Positions 1-8,628 are shown, counted from the stretch's first letter. The stretch: 64,000 nucleotides of DNA from Crenalkalicoccus roseus (GCF_004761865.1 NZ_SJDM01000006.1:120458-184457); one strand, 5' to 3'. The notes: generated by a model from the sequence alone, not told the origin. Program-made: numbers and translations.

Positions 1-496
1 CGGCGACGGCGCGCTCGAGCAGCGCGGGCCACAGCGCGCCGGCGATGTACTGGCCGGAGGAGACGAGGGCGAGGGCGGTGCCGCGCCTGCGGTCGAACCA
101 CTGCGACACGTAGGCCATCATCGGCGGGAACAGCGCCCCGTTGCCGAGGAAGCCGACCAGTAGCCCGTAGCCGACCAGGAGCTGCCACGCCGCCCCGCCC
201 GAGGCGAGGACGAGGCCGGCAGAGACCATGGCCGCGCCGGCGACCGCGACCGAGCGTGTGCCGATCCGCCCCGAGAGCCAGCCCATCAGGATCCCGCCCG
301 CCCCCGCGCCGAGATAGACGAGCGAGGAGGCGAGCGCCGGCACCGCCCGCGCCTCGCCGAGATCGGCCGCGATCGGCTTCAGCGCCACCACCACGATCAG
401 CGGCGCCCCGAAGGCGACGGAGAGGATGGCGACGGCGGTGACGGCAACCACCCAGGAGGCGCGCGATTCGATGCTGGCGCTGCGGTCCGGCCCCAT
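1..496 (-). CDS. MFS transporter, N-terminal part (cut by window edge)
   Basis: Only the first 165 or so codons are inside the window; the gene runs off position 1. The frame opens with ATG at 496 and shows a short polar N-terminus followed by five or so hydrophobic helices, including VAVTAVAILSVAFGAPLIVV and LGAGAGGILMGWLSGRIGTR. The second contains the loop 2-3 basic signature of the Major Facilitator Superfamily (G-W-L-S-G-R-I-G-T-R). A second typical stretch, WFDRRRGTALAL, precedes helix 4. The layout resembles OxlT/monocarboxylate-type MFS proteins, but the substrate cannot be read from this fragment. It is divergent from the family-5 binding protein at 657, separated by 160 bp. Confidence 0.85.
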   Translation of the reverse strand, partial: MGPDRSASIESRASWVVAVTAVAILSVAFGAPLIVVVALKPIAADLGEARAVPALASSLVYLGAGAGGILMGWLSGRIGTRSVAVAGAAMVSAGLVLASGGAAWQLLVGYGLLVGFLGNGALFPPMMAYVSQWFDRRRGTALALVSSGQYIAGALWPALLERAVA

Positions 497-595
497 GGCT
501 CCCGGCGGTCCTCCCTCGTGGCGCCGCCAGGGTGCGGCAGGCGGGGCGGCGGCGCCAGGACCGCGCCGTTTCCGGCGCATTCCGCCTGGCGAAGC

Positions 596-626
596 GTTCA
601 CACCCCGCCCGGAAATGCTCTAGCCT
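596..626 (+). promoter_or_regulatory. putative promoter of the family-5 binding protein gene
   Basis: GTTCAC (596-601) lies upstream of ATGCTCTAGCCT, whose TAGCCT (621-626) could serve as -10, placing a start about 24 nt before the ATG at 657. An almost identical GTTCAC ... TGCTCTAGGCT arrangement precedes the LivJ-type gene at 34919. Inference from similarity only. Confidence 0.35.
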
Positions 627-656
627 GCCGCCCCCCACGGGAGACGAACCACCCTC

Positions 657-2231
657 ATGCGACGCCTCGCCCTCGCCGCCGCGCTGCTCTGCGGTACCGC
701 CCTTTCCGTCCAGGCCCAGGTTCTGCGCTGGGCGAACGACGGCGACGTGAACTCCATGGATCCCTATACCCGGCAGGAGACCTTCCTGCTGGCCTTCAAC
801 TCCCACATCTACGAGCCCCTGGTCCGCCGCGATCGCAACATGAACCCGGAGCCGGCGCTGGCCGAGCGGTGGGAGCAGCCCTCCCCCACCGTCTGGCGCT
901 TCCACCTGCGCCGCGGCGTGAAATTCACCGACGGCACGCCCTTCACCGCCGACGACGTGGTGTTCAGCGCCGAGCGGGTGCGCGCCCCCGGCTCCAACAT
1001 GCAGTCCGTCCTCGCCACGGTGAAGGAGGTGCGCAAGATCGACGACCACACGGTCGAGTTCGAGACCACGCGCCCCGATCCGATCTTCATCCTCGGCATC
1101 ACCAACTGGGGCATCATGTCCCGCGCCTGGGCGGAGCAGCACAACGCCACCCGCCCCGCCGACCTGACGACGCGGGAGGAGAATTTCGCCACCCGCAACG
1201 CCATGGGCACCGGTCCCTTCCGGCTGGTGCTGCGCGAGCCCGACCGGCGCACCGTGCTGGAGCGCAACCCGGACTGGTGGGACACGCCCAACCACAACAT
1301 CGAGCGGGCGGAGCTGAACATCATCGCCAACGACGCCACGCGCGTCGCCGCCCTGCTCTCGGGCGAGATCGACTTCGTCTACACCGTGCCGCCACAGGAC
1401 GTGGAGCGCATCCGCCGCTCGCCCGGCACCACCATCATCCAGGGGCCGGAGCTGCGCACCATCTACCTCGGCTTCGACCAGATGCGGCCGGAACTCCTGA
1501 AGTCCGACGTCAGGGGGCGCAACCCCTTCCAGGACGTGCGGGTGCGCCGCGCCATCTACCAGGCGATCGACGTGCAGGCGATCCACCGCACCGTGATGCG
1601 CGGCCAGTCCCGCCCGACCGGCCTGCTCTGGGGCCCGGGCGTGAACGGCTTCCGCGAGGAGGACGACAGGCGCCTGCCGCTCGACCCCGAGGCCTCGCGC
1701 CGCCTGCTGGCCGAGGCCGGCTTCCCCAACGGCTTCGGCGTCACCATGGACTGTCCGAACGACCGCTACGTGAACGACGAGGCGATCTGCACCGCCATCG
1801 TCGCCATGCTGGCGCGGATCGGCGTGCGGGTGAACCTGGTGGCGCAGACCCGCGCCCGCTACTTCGCCGAGATCAACGCGCCGCGCTACAATACCAGCTT
1901 CTACCTGCTCGGCTGGACCCCGGCGACGCAGGACGCGCACAACGTGCTGTTCAACCTGCTCGGCACGCGGGACGGCACGCGCGGCGTGTTCAACAACGGC
2001 GGCTACTCCAACCCGGAGCTGGACGCGCTGACGGACCGCATCGCGGTGGAGAGCGACCCGGCGGAGCGCCAGGCGATGATCAGCAGGGCGGCGGAGATCA
2101 TCCGCGAGGATGTCGCCTACGTCCCGCTGCACCAGCAGCAGATCGTCTGGGCCGCGCGCAGCAACGTGGAGATCGTGCAGACGGCGGACAACTACATCCA
2201 GCTCCGCCACGCCCGCATCCGCCCGCGCTGA
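657..2231 (+). CDS. ABC transporter substrate-binding protein, family 5 (peptide/nickel/opine type)
   Basis: A 524-residue periplasmic receptor of the DppA/OppA family. Residues 1-20 form a Sec signal peptide ending VQA. The mature protein begins QVLRWANDGDVNSMDPYTR, the usual family start. The conserved family segment WRFHLRRGVKFTDGTPFTADD lies near residues 80-100, followed by the lobe-2 DVRVRRAIYQAIDV segment near 300. Length matches the family. No permease or ATPase genes (dppBCDF) are next to it, so its transporter partner is elsewhere or it works with a shared one. It converges on the XRE regulator gene with 9 bp between the stop codons. Substrate unknown; family-5 receptors bind peptides, opines, glutathione or nickel chelates. 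Confidence 0.9.
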   Translation: MRRLALAAALLCGTALSVQAQVLRWANDGDVNSMDPYTRQETFLLAFNSHIYEPLVRRDRNMNPEPALAERWEQPSPTVWRFHLRRGVKFTDGTPFTADDVVFSAERVRAPGSNMQSVLATVKEVRKIDDHTVEFETTRPDPIFILGITNWGIMSRAWAEQHNATRPADLTTREENFATRNAMGTGPFRLVLREPDRRTVLERNPDWWDTPNHNIERAELNIIANDATRVAALLSGEIDFVYTVPPQDVERIRRSPGTTIIQGPELRTIYLGFDQMRPELLKSDVRGRNPFQDVRVRRAIYQAIDVQAIHRTVMRGQSRPTGLLWGPGVNGFREEDDRRLPLDPEASRRLLAEAGFPNGFGVTMDCPNDRYVNDEAICTAIVAMLARIGVRVNLVAQTRARYFAEINAPRYNTSFYLLGWTPATQDAHNVLFNLLGTRDGTRGVFNNGGYSNPELDALTDRIAVESDPAERQAMISRAAEIIREDVAYVPLHQQQIVWAARSNVEIVQTADNYIQLRHARIRPR

Positions 2232-2251
2232 GGCGGCGCGTCACGCCGCCT
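2231..2251. terminator. bidirectional hairpin between convergent genes
   Basis: AGGCGGCG (2231-2238), 5-nt loop, CGCCGCCT (2244-2251). The stem covers both convergent stop codons, so it could end transcripts from both sides. There is no U-tract. Confidence 0.5.
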
Positions 2252-3041
2252 GGCCTTCCCCGGCCAGGCGGTGCAGCGCCGCGGCGGTGGCGGCGTCCGC
2301 CGGCAGGAAGGTCTCCAGCATGAGTTCGGCCAGCGTCACGTCGAGCGGCGTGCCGAAGACGGTGGTGGCGCTGAGCAGGGCCAGCGTGCCCTCCGCGGTG
2401 GCGAGGCGCAGCGGCACGGCCGGCGGCAGCTCCGGCGGCGCCGCCGCCGGGGCGGGCGGCGCGGGATAGCGCCGCAGCTCCTCCAGCAGGGCGATCAGCG
2501 CCGCATCCGCCGTCGCCTCCACCTGCCGGCGCAGCCGCTCCAGCAGGTGGGCGCGCCATTCGCCCAGGTTGCGGATGCGCGGCGCCAGGCCGCCGGGATG
2601 CAGGCTGAGGCGCAGCGCGTTGACCGGCGGGCGCAGCAGCTCCGGCGCGCAGCCGGCCAGCAGCGGCGGCACGGCGCGGTTGGTGGCGACCACGCTCCAG
2701 TGCCGGTCCAGCGCCAGGGCCGGCCAGGGCTCGTGCGCGGCGAGCAGCCGCAGCACCGCCTCCTGCGCCCCGCGCAGCGCCGCGTCGCCGAGCGCCCGCT
2801 GCGCGAAGGCCGGCGCGAAGCCGGCGGCGACCAGCAGCAGGTTGCGCTCGCGCAGCGGCACCTCCAGCCGCTCCGCCAGGCGCAGCAGCATGCCGCGGCT
2901 CGGCCTTGCGCGGCCGGATTCGAGGCAGCTCAGGTGGCGCTGCGAGATGCCGGCCTCGCAGGCGAGGTCGAGCTGGCTGAGGCGGCGGCGCTGGCGCCAT
3001 TCGCGCAGGAGCTCGCCGACGGGACGGGCGGGGCTGGACAT
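2241..3041 (-). CDS. XRE-family transcriptional regulator with MmyB-like ligand-binding domain
   Basis: A 266-residue regulator. Residues about 8-62 are a Cro/C1-type helix-turn-helix (LLREWRQRRRLSQLDLACEA, then GISQRHLSCLESGRARPS). Residues about 95-255 match the MmyB-like, PAS-like domain with its W-P-A-L-x-L-D-R-x-W and N-R-A signatures. The start at 3041 is chosen because the HTH begins immediately after it. A -10-like TATGCT at 3053-3048 would make the message nearly leaderless. A 25-bp palindrome (3071-3095) lies just upstream, between this gene and the divergent NTF2-like gene, and is a natural operator for both. Ligand unknown. Confidence 0.88.
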   Translation of the reverse strand: MSSPARPVGELLREWRQRRRLSQLDLACEAGISQRHLSCLESGRARPSRGMLLRLAERLEVPLRERNLLLVAAGFAPAFAQRALGDAALRGAQEAVLRLLAAHEPWPALALDRHWSVVATNRAVPPLLAGCAPELLRPPVNALRLSLHPGGLAPRIRNLGEWRAHLLERLRRQVEATADAALIALLEELRRYPAPPAPAAAPPELPPAVPLRLATAEGTLALLSATTVFGTPLDVTLAELMLETFLPADAATAAALHRLAGEGQAA

Positions 3042-3070
3042 GGCGCCAGCATAGCCCGGGCCGGCGCGGC

Positions 3071-3095
3071 GGCGATGACCTCCGAGGTCATCGCC
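3071..3095. promoter_or_regulatory. 25-bp palindromic operator candidate
   Basis: GGCGATGACCTC - C - GAGGTCATCGCC, 12-bp perfect arms around one base. It is placed so that its left part overlaps the expected -35 of the XRE gene (-10 TATGCT at 3053-3048) and its right part lies just before a TAGCCC at 3098 that could serve the NTF2-like gene. It is the likely binding site of the adjacent XRE regulator (inference). Confidence 0.65.
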
Positions 3096-3167
3096 CGTAG
3101 CCCGTGCCGCGGCGGATGCTGCGCCCCGCCCGGCGATCCCGCCGGGGACCGCAGAAGGGAGCAGACC

Positions 3168-3533
3168 ATGACCGACCACGACGCGCTGGTGGATTGCTAC
3201 ATCGCCGCCTGGAACGAGCCCGACCCGGCCCGGCGCCGCGACCTGATCGCGCGGACCTGGACCGAGGAGGCGAGCTATCTCGACCCGAAGCTCTCGGCCC
3301 AGGGCCATGCGGCGCTGGATGCCATGCTGCAGGGCGTGCAGGGCATGTTCCCCGGCCACCGCTTCCGCCGCCTCAGCGCGGCGGAGGCGCACCACGACCG
3401 GCTGCGCTTCCGCTGGGCGCTGGAGGCGGCGGACGGCGCGCGGGTGGTGGAGGGCACGGATGTCGCCGTGCTCTCCCCCGACGGCCGCATGGCGTCGGTG
3501 ACCGGCTTCTTCGACGCCCTGCCCGCGGGGTGA
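3168..3533 (+). CDS. NTF2-like (SnoaL/DUF4440-type) protein
   Basis: A 121-residue alpha+beta-barrel protein of the NTF2-like superfamily. It starts MTDHDALVDCYIAAWNEPD, followed by R-R-D-L-I-A-R-T-W-T-E-E-A-S-Y-L-D-P, the typical pocket-lining start of such proteins, and ends with the F-F-D-x-L signature. The start at 3168 has GCAGAAGGGAGC upstream as ribosome site. It sits divergent to the XRE regulator and is probably its target. Members are small-molecule isomerases, hydrolases or binding proteins; the substrate cannot be stated. It converges on the TRAP receptor gene across a strong hairpin. Confidence 0.8.
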   Translation: MTDHDALVDCYIAAWNEPDPARRRDLIARTWTEEASYLDPKLSAQGHAALDAMLQGVQGMFPGHRFRRLSAAEAHHDRLRFRWALEAADGARVVEGTDVAVLSPDGRMASVTGFFDALPAG

Positions 3534-3574
3534 GGCGCCCCCCCCGGGGCGGCGCGCCGCCCCGGGGAGGCGCC
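3534..3574. terminator. very strong bidirectional hairpin
   Basis: A 26-bp perfect palindrome (3542-3567, centre GGCG/CGCC) is flanked by two GGCGCC hexamers (3534-3539, 3569-3574). It fills the whole gap between the convergent NTF2-like and TRAP receptor genes and could end both transcripts. Confidence 0.6.
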
Positions 3575-3576
3575 GT

Positions 3577-4668
3577 TCAGCGCTGCGCGGTCGCGACCGC
3601 GAGGAAATTCGCCAGGCTGTCCTCGGCCACGCGGAACCACGGCGTCAGGTCGAGGCGGAACTTGTCCCACTCGGCGTGGATGCGTCGGAAGCGCGGGTTC
3701 TGCGCGCCGACTTCGGCGTAGAATTCCTGCGCCGCGCGGTAGCAGGCCGCCATCACGTCGCGCGGGAAGGCGCGGAGCTGGGTGCCGGCGCCGACCAGGC
3801 GGCGCAGCGCCTGCGGGTTCAGCACGTCGTAGCGCGCGGCCATCCAGTGCCAGGCCTCGGCGCAGGCGCTCTCCAGCACCGCCTGGTAGGGCTTCGGAAG
3901 CTGGTCCCAGGCGCGGGCGTTGACCATCAGGTCGATCGAGGGCGAGTACTCCCACCAGCCCGGGTAGTAGTAGTACTGGGCGACGCGGGCGAAGCCGAGC
4001 TTCTCGTCGTCGTAGGGCCCGACCCACTCCGCGCCGTCGATCACGCCGCGCTCCAGGGCGGGATACACGTCCGTCCCGCCGAGGAGCTGCGGCACCACGC
4101 CGAGCTTCTGCAGCACGTTGCCCCCGAACCCGGCGATGCGGAATTTGAGCCCCTTCAGGTCGTCGAGGCCGCGGATCTCGCGGCGGAACCAGCCGCCCAT
4201 CTGCGCCCCGGTGTTGCCGGCCGGGATGCCGACCACGCCCTGGTCGCGGAACACCTCGGCATAGAGGGCGCGGCCCGGTCCGTGCGTCAGCCACGCCCAG
4301 TGCTGGCGGGAGCTCAGGCCGAAGGGCAGGCAGGTGGCGATCGCCAGCGAGGGATCCTTGCCCAGGTAGTAGTAGGCGCTGGTGTAGCCGCACTCGACAT
4401 TGCCCTGGCCGACCGCGTCCATCACCTGCAAGGCCGGTACCACCTCGCCCGGTCCGAAGACCTGGATCTGGAAGGCGCCGTCGGTCATCTCCGCCACGCG
4501 CTTCGCGATGTGCTCATGCGTGCCGTAGAGCGTGTCGAGGGATTTCGGAAAGCTGCCGGGGCAGCGCCAGCGGATGCGCGGCTGGGCGCTGGCGAGGCGC
4601 GGCGCGGCGAGCGTGGTGGCGCCGGCGGCGCCTACGGCCCCCCGGGCGAGGAAGCGGCGGCGGTCCAT
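3577..4668 (-). CDS. TRAP transporter substrate-binding protein (DctP family, TakP/FcbT1-like)
   Basis: A 363-residue periplasmic receptor. It has a Tat-type signal (M-D-R-R-R-F-L-A-R-G, hydrophobic to about residue 28, ASA cleavage). It shows the DctP core: GDGAFQIQVFGPGEVVPALQ-like start of lobe 1, D-L-K-G-L-K-F-R-I-A-G near 165, the ligand-pocket region ALERGVIDGAEWVGPYDDE near 205, and the tyrosine-rich YYYYPGWW. The W-x-P-Y and PGWW features resemble receptors for 2-oxo acids and aromatic carboxylates (TakP, FcbT1), an inference. No dctQ or dctM genes are nearby, so it is an orphan receptor. It ends at the shared hairpin with the NTF2-like gene. Confidence 0.88.
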   Translation of the reverse strand: MDRRRFLARGAVGAAGATTLAAPRLASAQPRIRWRCPGSFPKSLDTLYGTHEHIAKRVAEMTDGAFQIQVFGPGEVVPALQVMDAVGQGNVECGYTSAYYYLGKDPSLAIATCLPFGLSSRQHWAWLTHGPGRALYAEVFRDQGVVGIPAGNTGAQMGGWFRREIRGLDDLKGLKFRIAGFGGNVLQKLGVVPQLLGGTDVYPALERGVIDGAEWVGPYDDEKLGFARVAQYYYYPGWWEYSPSIDLMVNARAWDQLPKPYQAVLESACAEAWHWMAARYDVLNPQALRRLVGAGTQLRAFPRDVMAACYRAAQEFYAEVGAQNPRFRRIHAEWDKFRLDLTPWFRVAEDSLANFLAVATAQR

Positions 4669-4751
4669 GCGGGTGTTCCCCCCTTGTCTGACGATCCCGG
4701 CCAGGGAAGACTGCGCGTCCGCAGGGGAGGGCGCAACGCCCGGGCCGGGCT

Positions 4752-5702
4752 TCAGGCGGGGAAGTCCTTCACCGCGAGCCGGTCGCCGGGATGCAGCAGC
4801 CCCGGCGCGCCCTGCCGCAGCAGCGCCGCCGCGGCGGCATCGCCGAGCAGCGTCATGCGCAGGAACAGGACGGCAAGACCGGCGGCGCGCCCGTGGAAGG
4901 CGGATTCGGTCCAGCGCGGCCCGGCCGCCGGCTCGTCGGCGAAGGCGGCATGGGTCGCGCCCTCCAGCACCGCGAGGGCCTGCGGCACGCCGCCGATGGC
5001 GTGGAACGGCCCCTCCCGCTGCTCCGCGGTGGTGCCCTCGATGTAGCCGTGGTCGCGCGTGCCGGTCACGTGCAGCAGCGGCACCGCCATGCGGGCGAAG
5101 GCGAGGCGCGGCGGCAGGCCGCGCGGCGGTACGGGCGAAAGCAGCACGCCGGCCCTCAGCCGCGGATCGGGCAGGGCGAGCGGCGGCGCGCCGCCCGGCA
5201 GCCGCTGGCCGAGCAGGTGCTGCACCGTCCAGGCGCCGTAGGAATGCCCTGCCGCCGCCAGGCGCTCCGGATCCACGCGCCCGCGCAGCGGGCCGGGCGC
5301 GCGGTTGCGGCGGAGCAGCTCGTCGAGGGCGAAGATCCCATCCTGCAGCCGCGCCAGGGCCTGCGCCGCGTCGAAGGCGGCCGCAGCCAGGGCGAGGCCG
5401 GGCTGCCCCGCGCCGCGCCAGAGCGCCTCGTCGCTTCCCGGGTGCTGCACGTGCAGGGCGAGGAAGCCGGCTTCCGCCAGCGCCCGGCCGAGATAGCCGA
5501 GCCCCTCGCGCGAGCCGCCGAGGCCATGCGAGACCAGCACCGCCGGCGCCGGCCCCCGCCCCGCCGGCAACCGCAGCAGCACCGGCAGCTCCCGGCCGCG
5601 CGCGGGGTCGCGCCAGACCTCGCGGAGCTCCGTCACCGCCGCACCGGCGGCGAAGGCGAAGGGGGCGGTGCCGAGAAGGCCGAGCAGGACGCGGCGGCGC
5701 AT
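4752..5702 (-). CDS. alpha/beta hydrolase, predicted dienelactone-hydrolase type, exported
   Basis: A 316-residue protein with an N-terminal Tat/Sec-like leader (M-R-R-R-V-L-L-G-L-L-G-T, hydrophobic to about residue 22). The fold markers are VLVSHGLGGSREGLGYLG near residues 55-70 (oxyanion loop H-G), the nucleophile elbow GHSYGAW near 165, and a late VTGTRDHGYIEG plus GATHAAF carrying the probable acid and the catalytic histidine. This matches the COG4188-type predicted dienelactone hydrolases, which are often exported esterases. The substrate is unknown. It is in the same direction as the TRAP receptor, 83 bp upstream of it, and 31 bp downstream of the SDR gene, so co-transcription is possible. 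Confidence 0.82.
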   Translation of the reverse strand: MRRRVLLGLLGTAPFAFAAGAAVTELREVWRDPARGRELPVLLRLPAGRGPAPAVLVSHGLGGSREGLGYLGRALAEAGFLALHVQHPGSDEALWRGAGQPGLALAAAAFDAAQALARLQDGIFALDELLRRNRAPGPLRGRVDPERLAAAGHSYGAWTVQHLLGQRLPGGAPPLALPDPRLRAGVLLSPVPPRGLPPRLAFARMAVPLLHVTGTRDHGYIEGTTAEQREGPFHAIGGVPQALAVLEGATHAAFADEPAAGPRWTESAFHGRAAGLAVLFLRMTLLGDAAAAALLRQGAPGLLHPGDRLAVKDFPA

Positions 5703-5733
5703 GGGGCAGGAGATAGGGCGTGGCCCGGCCGCG

Positions 5734-6507
5734 TCACGCCCCCTGGCCCCAGTTCATCGTCAGCCCGCCATCGATGGTGAAGCTCTGCCCGGTCACGTAG
5801 TCGGCCTCGTCGGAGGCGAGGTAGAGGGCGAGGCGCGCCACCTCCTCCGGCCGGCCGGGACGGCGCCAGGGGATGTTGGGCAGCTCCTCCTCCATCGTCT
5901 TCGGGTCCTCGACGCGCTCGGCGGTCATTGGGGTGTGGATCAGGCCGGGAGCTATGGCGTTCACATTGATCCGGTCCTCCGCCACCTCCAGGCACAGGCT
6001 GCGGGTGAAGGCGAGCAGGCCGCCCTTTGCGGCGCCATAGGCGGCAGCGCCGGGGCTCGGGATGCGCTCATGCACCGAGGTGATGTTGATCACCCGGCCC
6101 CGCCCTCCCTGGCGCCGCCGTGCCCGCACGAAGGCACGGCAGCAGAGGAAGGGGCCGCGCAGGTTGGTGCGCAGGATGCGGTCGAACTGCGCCGGATCCA
6201 TCTCCGCCACCTCGGAGCCGTCCTGGCCGATGCCGGCGTTGTTCACCAGGAGGAAGGGCGGGCCGAGCGCCGCCTCCGCCTCGCGGAACAGGCGTTCCAC
6301 ATCCTCCTCGCTGCCGACGTCGCCCTGCACCAGGAGGGCGCGGCGCCCGGCGGCGCGGACGCGGTCCGCCGTCTCCTCCGCGCCGTCGCGGTCGCGGTGG
6401 TAGAGGATGGCGATGTCCGCGCTCTCCCGCGCGAAGGTTTCGGCGATGGCGCGGCCGATCCCGGAATCGGCGCCGGTGACGATGGCGACCAGGTCCTTGA
6501 GGCGCAT
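5734..6507 (-). CDS. SDR-family oxidoreductase
   Basis: A 257-residue classical short-chain dehydrogenase/reductase. The dinucleotide motif VTGADSGIGRAIAE is at residues 10-23, the structural LVNNAG near 87, the catalytic Ser in INITSVHE near 141, and Tyr-x-x-x-Lys in AAYGAAKGG near 157-161. The C-terminal end DYVTGQSFTIDGGLTMNWG is typical of the glucose-1-dehydrogenase-like subgroup. An acidic residue is not seen at the end of beta-2 (LYHRDRDGAE follows), so NADP preference is plausible but not certain. Transcribed in the same direction as the hydrolase and GNAT genes. Confidence 0.92.
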   Translation of the reverse strand: MRLKDLVAIVTGADSGIGRAIAETFARESADIAILYHRDRDGAEETADRVRAAGRRALLVQGDVGSEEDVERLFREAEAALGPPFLLVNNAGIGQDGSEVAEMDPAQFDRILRTNLRGPFLCCRAFVRARRRQGGRGRVINITSVHERIPSPGAAAYGAAKGGLLAFTRSLCLEVAEDRINVNAIAPGLIHTPMTAERVEDPKTMEEELPNIPWRRPGRPEEVARLALYLASDEADYVTGQSFTIDGGLTMNWGQGA

Positions 6508-6561
6508 GGCAAGCTCCGCCGCGGGATGTCCCGCCCGCCAACGCGCCCCGGCGGCACCGGT

Positions 6562-7026
6562 TCAGGGAAGCCTGAGGTCGTAGGTGATCCACATGGTCCG
6601 CGTCGCCAGCCGGTCGTAGACGGCACGGCCGCGGTAATTGTCGTCGGCGGTGATCCAGCGGATCACGCTCCAGCCCCTTTCGCGGCCGATCCCGGCCACC
6701 GCCCCGATCAGCGCGTCCGCCACGCGGCGGCCGCGGAATTCGGGGTCCACGAACAGGTCGTCGAGGAAGCCGCCGGTGGTGGCGGCGAGCGGGCGGGCGA
6801 AGGGGCGGTAATGGGCGAGGCCGACGGCCCGCCCCTCCGGCGTCTCGGCGACGAGCCCCTCCACCTCATGCGCCGGATCCTGGAGCCAGGACCAGACGCG
6901 GGCGCGCATCTCCGGCGTCTGCGTCGCCCGGTAGAAGGCGGCGTAGCCGGCATAGAGGCGCTCCCAATCCGCGCGGTGGCGCTCGGCCGGCGGCAGGATG
7001 CGGATGCTTCCGGTCATGTCCCCCAT
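6562..7026 (-). CDS. GNAT-family N-acetyltransferase
   Basis: A 154-residue acetyltransferase. The acetyl-CoA pyrophosphate loop DPEFRGRRVADALI (R-G-x-R-x-A pattern) is near residues 85-100, after the beta-4 strand GGFLDDLFVD. The start at 7026 has GGAGAAGGC directly upstream; Met4 (7017) is an alternative. The acceptor substrate cannot be assigned. It lies between the tctA terminator and the SDR gene, in the same direction as both. Confidence 0.85.
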   Translation of the reverse strand: MGDMTGSIRILPPAERHRADWERLYAGYAAFYRATQTPEMRARVWSWLQDPAHEVEGLVAETPEGRAVGLAHYRPFARPLAATTGGFLDDLFVDPEFRGRRVADALIGAVAGIGRERGWSVIRWITADDNYRGRAVYDRLATRTMWITYDLRLP

Positions 7027-7043
7027 GCCTTCTCCGGGGAGAA

Positions 7044-7081
7044 GGCGGGCGCGCCGCCCGGGGCGGGGCGGCGCGCCCGCC
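7044..7081 (-). terminator. 16-bp-stem terminator after tctA
   Basis: GGCGGGCGCGCCGCCC (7044-7059), 6-nt loop, and its exact complement (7066-7081), beginning 3 bp after the tctA stop. There is no clear U-tract, as is common in such GC-rich genomes. Confidence 0.65.
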
Positions 7082-7083
7082 GC

Positions 7084-8628
7084 TCAGGGCGCCGGGCGCT
7101 CCATGCTCGCCTGGGCGGCCGGCTCCGCCTCCTCCGGCATCGCCTTGCGGCCCCGCACCGCGGCCCAGATCGCCCAGACCAGCAGCGCGAAGGTGATGAC
7201 GACGAAGGTGGCGCTGATCGGGCGCTGCAGGAACACCATCGGGTCGCCGCGGGAGAGCAGCATGGCGCGGCGCAGGTGCTCCTCCATCAGCGGGCCGAGG
7301 ATGAAGCCGAGCACCAGCGGCGCCGGCTCGAACCGCAGCAGCAGCATGATGTAGCCGAGGATCCCGAACAGGATCACCAGCATCACGTCGAAGGCACTGT
7401 TGTTCACGCTGAACACGCCGATGCAGATGAACATCAGGATCGCCGGGTAGAGGATGCTGTAGGGGATCTTCAGCATCCGCACCCAGATCCCGATCAGCGG
7501 CAGGTTCAGGATCACCAGCATCACGTTGCCGATCCAGAAGCTGGCGATCAGCCCCCAGAACAGCTCGGGGTGCTCGGTGACCAGGCGCGGCCCCGGCTGG
7601 ATGCCCTGGATGATCAGCGCGCCGAGCATCAGCGCCATCACCGCATCGCCCGGAATGCCGAGGGTGAGGGTGGGGATGAAGGCGGTCTGCGCCGCGGCGT
7701 TGTTCGCCGCCTCGGGCGCCGTCACGCCCTCCACCGCGCCCTTGCCGAAGCGCGAGGGGTCCTTGGCGATCTTCTTCTCGACCGCATAGGACATGAAGGA
7801 GGCGATGGTGGAGCCGGTGCCGGGCAGGGCGCCGAAGAAGGCGCCGACCCCGGTGCCGCGCAGCATCGGGCCGATCGAGCGCCGCGTGTCGTCGCGCGTC
7901 GGCACCATGGAGCGGAAGGTGATCTTCTGCGCCTTCATCCGCGAGCTGTCCACGCGGCCGATGCTGGCGATCACCTCCGAGACGCCGAACAGGCCCATGG
8001 CGAGCGCCACCAGGCTGAGCCCGTCGGCCAAGTAGGGAATGTCGAAGGTGAAGCGCTGCTGTCCGGTCTGCACGTCGGTGCCGACCATGCCGAGGCAGAG
8101 GCCGAGCAGCACCATGGCGATGCCCTTGACCGGCGAGCCCTGCGACAGGGTGGAGGCCGCGACCAGGCCGAGCAGCATCATCGCGAAGTACTCGGCCGGG
8201 CCGAAGGCGAGACCGACCTCGGCCAGCATGGGCGAGAAGATCGTCAGGATGACGATGCCGAGGCTCGCGCCCACGAAGGAGGCCACCGTGGTCATGAACA
8301 GCGCCACGCCCGCGCGCCCCTGCTTCGACATCGGATAGCCGTCGAGGCAGGCCACCGCCGCCGAGGGCGTGCCCGGCAGGTTCAGCAGGATCGAGGCGGT
8401 GGAGCCGCCGTACTGCGCGCCGTAGTAGATGCCGGCCAGCATGATGATGGCCGTCGTCGCCGGCACGTGGAAGGTCAGCGGCAGCAGCATGGAGATCGTC
8501 GCCAGCGCGCCGATCCCGGGCAGCACCCCGATGAAGGTGCCGAGGAACACGCCGATGAAGCAGTAGAGCAGGTTGTAGGGCGAGAAGGCCGTGACGAAGC
8601 CGGCCCCCAGATTGGCGAAGACTTCCAT
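7084..8628 (-). CDS. tctA: tripartite tricarboxylate transporter permease TctA
   Basis: A 514-residue inner-membrane permease, the large subunit of the Tct carboxylate uptake system. It has about 12 hydrophobic segments and the family signature AGIYYGAQYGGSTASILLNL followed by P-G-T-P-S-A-A-V near residues 65-95, with a second copy-like GALPGTGSTIASFM segment near 265, as expected for the inverted repeat of this family. The ATG at 8628 follows the tctB stop without a gap (TAGATG), indicating translational coupling. No tctC receptor gene is adjacent; orphan Bug receptors occur at 31741 and 54380. The substrate is probably a di- or tricarboxylate (family knowledge). Confidence 0.93.
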   Translation of the reverse strand: MEVFANLGAGFVTAFSPYNLLYCFIGVFLGTFIGVLPGIGALATISMLLPLTFHVPATTAIIMLAGIYYGAQYGGSTASILLNLPGTPSAAVACLDGYPMSKQGRAGVALFMTTVASFVGASLGIVILTIFSPMLAEVGLAFGPAEYFAMMLLGLVAASTLSQGSPVKGIAMVLLGLCLGMVGTDVQTGQQRFTFDIPYLADGLSLVALAMGLFGVSEVIASIGRVDSSRMKAQKITFRSMVPTRDDTRRSIGPMLRGTGVGAFFGALPGTGSTIASFMSYAVEKKIAKDPSRFGKGAVEGVTAPEAANNAAAQTAFIPTLTLGIPGDAVMALMLGALIIQGIQPGPRLVTEHPELFWGLIASFWIGNVMLVILNLPLIGIWVRMLKIPYSILYPAILMFICIGVFSVNNSAFDVMLVILFGILGYIMLLLRFEPAPLVLGFILGPLMEEHLRRAMLLSRGDPMVFLQRPISATFVVITFALLVWAIWAAVRGRKAMPEEAEPAAQASMERPAP

